Shown here: positions 59,926 through 64,000 of the stretch, in pieces
Layout of the letters: each line of letters starts with the position of its first letter
Position numbering within the stretch: the stretch's first letter is position 1
Source: Aulostomus chinensis
Lineage: Eukaryota > Chordata > Actinopteri > Syngnathiformes > Aulostomidae
Direction of reading: 5' to 3'
Assembly: GCA_037954235.1 (NCBI GenBank)
Contig: JBBMOA010000013.1
Location: 6,976,001 to 7,040,000 of the forward strand
Length of the DNA stretch: 64,000 nt
Notes under the pieces: model-generated
The model's input: the letters and a program-made list of their open reading frames with translations, nothing else
The model's database searches: none
What the model was told of the DNA's origin: nothing
Made by a program: the position numbers and the translations under genes

Positions 59926-61158
59926 TAGAGGAGGGTTAAAAATGTCTATATACCGATATTTTATCAATATGCATTTGTTGGAAAGATTATCGATACATAA
60001 ATCCCAGTATCGATCTTTTAAAATGCAATAGATTTTACCCGTTTATTTTTTTGTTTTTGTTTGCCCCTTTAGTCTGGCGTGGTTTAGTGCGTAGTCCAAC
60101 GTTACTGCAGTCAGATTATCAGATCTCGCGAGATCCAGGCCATGTGCCTCCGATCAGAGAACAACAAGATGGCGGAAGCGCAACTTTAATATCCGGCAAA
60201 TTTAAGAGCCGATGTCTGGCAGCACTTCGGCTTTAAGAAACGAGAAAACTGCGCCCAACTTGACAAAAATAATGCTGTCATGATGCCAAATGTGCAAAGT
60301 AGAAGTTAAGTACAACGGAAATACTACTACTCTCCGGAGCCATGTGACGAGGCATCACCCAGAGTACACTCAGCAACCAGGAAACTACAAGTCACTGCAA
60401 CAACCCTCGCTGGAGAAAGAATTTGGGACCAAGTTTCCATCCACGCCTCCACTTGCAGAGAACATCACTTTGGCTCCGGCAATTTTGATCTGCAAGGATC
60501 TGAGACCATCCTGAGTGGTAGAAAATGTAGGCTTCAGACCCCTCGTCCAGACACTGGAGCCACGCTATGTGCTACCGACACGGAAACAACTGAGTCAAGT
60601 CCCAATCTCAAAGATGTTCAGAGATGTTAAAAACAACATCGCAACTGCACTGAAATCAGCAGAGAGCGTTGCCATCGCTTGTGACAGCTGGACAAGCAGA
60701 GCTACGATTCCTCCTTGACCATCACCTCTCAGTACACTGACAGTCACTGGTCCCTCATGTCCCACGTTGACAAACGCGGGTGATTGAAGCTCGCCACACC
60801 GCGAGTCATCCTGCTGAGCTGCTGACGGTTTGTGGAAGTCTAAGTTGCCCTTTTGTTTTGAATGACGGTCTTATATTTAAATAAAAAGTGCATGATGTTG
60901 TATAACTATTGTTTAATGGTCAGTTCTCAGTGTAAATATTAATATTTAATGATGCAGCAGGGTAGAGGGTTACTTTTACGATTGAATTTACAGCATGAGT
61001 CCTTTGAGAAGCTCTTCCATTACCAAAGCAAAATTGGTATGGTAACTAAAATATCCTATCGTATATTGGATCGAATCGTATTGGAAATCGTATCGACTTG
61101 GGACCTAGTGTATCGGAATCGTATCGTATCAGGAGGTCAGTGGTGATACCCAGCTCTA
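59926..61158 (+). mobile_element. hAT element copy 2 (1,233 bp) with perfect target duplication
   Basis: Same ends and BED-finger remnant as copy 1, 15,798 bp downstream and in the same orientation, with about 98.4 percent identity by eye count. Perfect 8-bp duplications GGAGCCAC lie at 59918-59925 and 61159-61166, so this copy arrived by ordinary hAT transposition. The stops after ICKDLRPS and after DSWTSRATIPP are shared with copy 1, so the source was already defective. Confidence 0.92.
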
Positions 61159-61570
61159 GGAGCCACGGTGGTGATTTAGTCAGTCCACCAAAACCTTGAA
61201 GTTCTCTGATCAACTGGATGGATTTTGTGAGTTCCTGGTTCCTCCGGGTTTTCCTCATCCACAGGAAAATGTCACTGTCAATCTAAATATCACGTCTGTC
61301 ATTTCAGAATTTGATTATTGATTTTTTTTTGATCCACTGCACTTGATGTAACAAGACGGTGTTGTGATTTTTAGAGATCGGTCTTATTCTGAAGTTTCTC
61401 CCTTCATCGGATTATTCTTCTGGACATTAAGCCTGTAGAACCAAATGACGGTTCTGATGTTAGCGGTTCCAGCAGTGGATCATCTCCCTGAACCAGTTCC
61501 CACTTGTTAGTCAGACACGACAGGAAAATCCACACTGGCTGACTAGGAATGTAATCTTTGTGTTTTTCAG

Positions 61571-61880
61571 GGGCACAGTGGAGGCTCGCTTTGTTTATGT
61601 CTTCGTTCTGGGAATCCTCTTCACGGGCACCAAGGACCTGTTGCGCTCCCAGATCATCACGGCAGATGCCAAGCTGAAGAGCAGGGGCTTGTGGGAGATC
61701 TACAGTGGCCTAGTTTTGTTGGTTTCTCTGTTGTTTCGTGCCCACAACCTCCCAGTGCTGTGCTGCTGTCTGCTGATCCAGACACTCATGGCCCAGTTTA
61801 TCTGGAGGAAGCTCCACTACGACGCAGCCCAGACCACCATCATGCACTACTGGTTTGGTCAGGCCTTCTTTTACTTTCAG
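61571..61880 (+). CDS. pigg: PIGG exon (tenth visible): membrane domain
   Basis: One base finishing a Lys codon and 103 codons; acceptor TGTGTTTTTCAG, donor GTAGGC. Encodes GTVEARFVYVFVLGILFTGT, KDLLRSQIITADAKL, GLWEIYSGLVLLVSLLF, HNLPVLCCCLLIQTLMAQFI and MHYWFGQAFFYFQ. At least three hydrophobic helices are visible and every block matches vertebrate PIGG. An in-frame ATG at 61560 lies in the intron and is not a start. Confidence 0.97.
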
Positions 61881-62756
61881 GTAGGCTGCTCATGTCTGGT
61901 GGAGCAGGCGCGATGTCGTCTGTTTACCTTTGACAAAATCTTTATTGATGTTTGATTCCTGGCACAGGAGCTGAACCAGCTCCACCACAGTCTAGAAAAC
62001 TGCGTCAGCTCTGGAGCCGCCCTGTAATATCAAGTGATGTTCTTCCATCAGCACAGGGACGTGTTTTGGGGAACTTTGGCTCATGAGTTCAGGTCGCTGG
62101 ACAGCATCAATGGTTTGACCAAAAACCAATAGAAACACACCAGTTAGCCGGTCTGGTTCCATCATCAGGTCGAACATGAGCGCTACACACCAGCTGCTAC
62201 TGAAGACTCTCAGGAGCAGCTGGTGTGGGAACAGAGAAACAATTCATACAAATCTGACTGACCAGGACTCTGTCAGCCTTGGAGGAGTGAAGCTGGTGAC
62301 AACAAAACAGTGAGCGAGTTTTTGCCACCTGATTGTAGGAGACGTCTGATTTAAGGCTCTGACGTAGAGTGGCGGCAGGCCAGGAAGCTGTCAGCAGTGA
62401 GGAAGTGGGTGGAGCCGTGACAGGAGCCATCCAGGCAGTGTTTGTGCACAAACTCATATGAAAAATAGAAACAGATTTACTGCTTCTAGTGACCTGCCAA
62501 TCAAACACAGCAGTCACGTGGACTGGGGGTATCAGATTTACTGGAAGCACAGAGTCTGTTTCAAAATGGCTGAAGGACGTTTCCAGAGAAACCACTTTCA
62601 TGTCCCAATCATGCACATGGATACACGTGATCCTGTGTTTTTGGATCACGTTATTGACCCTCCTCCAGCGCCACTCTCGTGCTCAGGAAGTCACCCGATG
62701 TTGACGTTCACACGGCACTGAAACTCTTCTCTCTGTGCTCTGACTTGCTCCTGCAG
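61881..62756. other. PIGG intron 10: no recognised feature
   Basis: Short intron (876 bp). Minus-strand frame 62197-62649 is open for 150 codons but has no recognised domain. Confidence 0.5.
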
Positions 62757-62920
62757 GGAAATTCCAACAACATCGCCACCGTCGACATCTCCGTGGGCTT
62801 TGTAGGTCTGGAGAGTTACGTGGAGGCTCCCGCCATCTTCCTGACGGCTCTGAGCACCTATGCTGGGCCGCTGCTGTGGGCGTGTCACCTCATCTGCCAC
62901 CTGAGCTCTGAGAGGGACAG
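62757..62920 (+). CDS. pigg: PIGG exon (eleventh visible): membrane domain
   Basis: Fifty-four codons plus two bases; acceptor TTGCTCCTGCAG, donor GTAAGT. It continues FYFQ with GNSNNIATVDISVGFVGLES, YVEAPAIFLTALSTYAGPLL and WACHLICHLSSERD. Family proteins continue for roughly 80 more residues with two further helices, so at least one exon lies beyond the window. Confidence 0.96.
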
Positions 62921-63211
62921 GTAAGTGTCCTCCGAAACCCACACTCAAGAAGGCAGGTCGTAATTAAAATGGAATAAAAAACATTTGGGTTTTTGGTTCA
63001 CCAGTGTTTGAAAACCTGACTCAGCAAAATGAAAACCCTAAACCCTGTAATGTGGTGTGTTCAGTGGAAACAGTCGGACAGGACAACAAATACTGTCTGT
63101 CTATTATTATACCCTGTATGTCTGGACATGACACGACATCAGGGCTCAAAGCTTGGCAGCAAACCGTCGGTGTCGCCAGCAGCATTCAAGCTGAGGAGGA
63201 GCCCTGCTTCT

Positions 63212-64000
63212 CACCAGGGACACCAACAACAGCAGGGACACTATCAACAGCAGGGACACTATCAACAGCAGGGACACCAACAACACCAGGGACACTATCA
63301 ACAGCAGGGACACTATCAACAGCACCAGGGACACCAACAACAACAGGGACACCAACAACACCAGGGACACCATCAACAGCAGGGACACTATCAACAGCAG
63401 GGACACTATCAACAGCAGGGACACTATCAACAGCAGGGACACTATCAACAGCAGGGACACTATCAACAGCAGGGACACCAACAACAGCAGGGACACCAAC
63501 AACACCCGGCACACTATCAACACCAGGGATACACCAGGGACACTATCAACACCAGGGACACACCAGGGACACTATCAACACCAGGGACACACCAGGGACA
63601 CTATCAACACCAGGGACACTAACAGCACCAGGGACACTATCAACACCGGGGTCACTAACAGCACCAGGGGACACACCAGGGACACTATTAACACCAGGGA
63701 CACCAACAACACCAGGGACACACCTGGGACTTTATCAACAACAGGGACACACCTGAGACACTATCAACAGCAGGGACACTATCAACAGCAGGGACACCAA
63801 CAACACCAGGGACACTATCAACAGCAGGGACACTATCAACAGCACCAGGGACACCAACAACAGCAGGGACACTATCAACAGCAGGGACACTATCAACACC
63901 AGGGACACCAACAACACCAGGGACACCATCAACAGCAGGGACACTATCAACAGCACCAGGGACACCAACAACAGCAGGAAAACTATCAACAGCAGGGACA
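63212..64000. repeat. 18-bp minisatellite, runs off the window end
   Basis: Units CAACAGCAGGGACACTAT and CAACAGCAGGGACACCAA alternate with CACCAGGGACAC variants of 12-24 bp. Because units are mostly multiples of 3, frames rich in Thr-Pro-Gly-Thr, Gln-Gln-Gly-His (plus) and Leu-Leu-Ile-Val-Ser (minus) stay open for up to 250 codons; they are artefacts. More than 40 units are visible. Confidence 0.95.

Larger units (their letters stand above)
1..62920 (+). other. pigg: PIGG gene locus, 11 exons visible, both ends outside the window
   Basis: The gene encodes GPI ethanolamine phosphate transferase 2, the endoplasmic reticulum enzyme that adds ethanolamine phosphate to the second mannose of the GPI anchor precursor. 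Family assignment rests on collinear similarity, as I know the vertebrate protein, across all eleven exons, including the phosphodiesterase motifs and the membrane half. Exon phases join without a break (0,0,0,1,1,0,0,2,2,0,2 at the 3' ends) and every visible junction is GT-AG. Visible introns run from 299 bp (32411-32709) to 19,375 bp (42196-61570). About 859 codons are present; the N-terminus and the last C-terminal exon(s) are off-window. No stop or frameshift was seen in any exon, so it looks functional. No promoter or polyadenylation site of this gene lies in the window. Confidence 0.97.

Noticed and set aside
61560..61955. ATG at 61560 as start of a 131-codon gene
   Set aside because: The ATG lies in the intron pyrimidine tract before the acceptor at 61570; the rest is PIGG exon 10 read through its donor.
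62197..62649. 150-codon minus-strand frame in intron 10
   Set aside because: No domain recognised and no supporting signals; likely a chance frame.
63004..63756. 250-codon plus-strand frame after the last visible exon
   Set aside because: Driven by the 18-bp minisatellite; family PIGG proteins have no such tail, and the exon has a clear GT donor before it.

Overview
The window is vertebrate genomic DNA, almost certainly from a teleost fish. Coding sequence is split into short GT-AG exons separated by kilobase introns, and those introns are full of fish-type repeats: hAT, RTE-like and L2/CR1-like elements, tRNA-derived SINEs, and very long micro- and minisatellites. Nothing bacterial or viral was seen.

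One protein-coding gene is supported. It is PIGG (GPI ethanolamine phosphate transferase 2), on the + strand across the whole window. Eleven exons are visible: 1-253 (5' partial), 6031-6240, 8011-8199, 17789-17927, 21136-21348, 32193-32410, 32710-32994, 37121-37524, 42004-42195, 61571-61880 and 62757-62920. All joins keep frame, giving about 859 codons against 983 in human. The protein start and the last C-terminal exon(s) lie outside. The first four or five exons encode the lumenal alkaline-phosphatase-like catalytic domain; from exon 6 on the protein is the multi-pass membrane half.

The introns carry the rest of the content. Intron 1 holds a 5' hAT fragment. Intron 3 holds a non-autonomous hAT, a degenerate L2/Jockey-type LINE and a 41-bp minisatellite. 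Intron 5 holds SINE copies, an antisense RTE-like LINE split by a 1.54-kb terminal-inverted-repeat element, and a 43-bp minisatellite that ends about 117 bp before exon 6. Intron 7 holds a 12-bp minisatellite. Intron 8 holds about 770 bp of TATG/TG/TA microsatellite followed by an inactive RTE-like element.

Intron 9 (19.4 kb) is the richest. It contains two 1,233-bp hAT copies in direct orientation, an inverted duplication of LINE 3'-end sequence in which one arm carries a hAT insertion and the other keeps the empty site, several LINE fragments and about 500 bp of GATA/GGAT repeats. The last intron begins with an 18-bp tandem array running off the window end.

I found no convincing new molecular system. 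The most informative observations are insertion histories readable from the sequence alone: target-site duplications, an internal empty site, a nested insertion, and a hAT copy without a target duplication that shares flank with its sister. There is also a set of perfect short inverted repeats.
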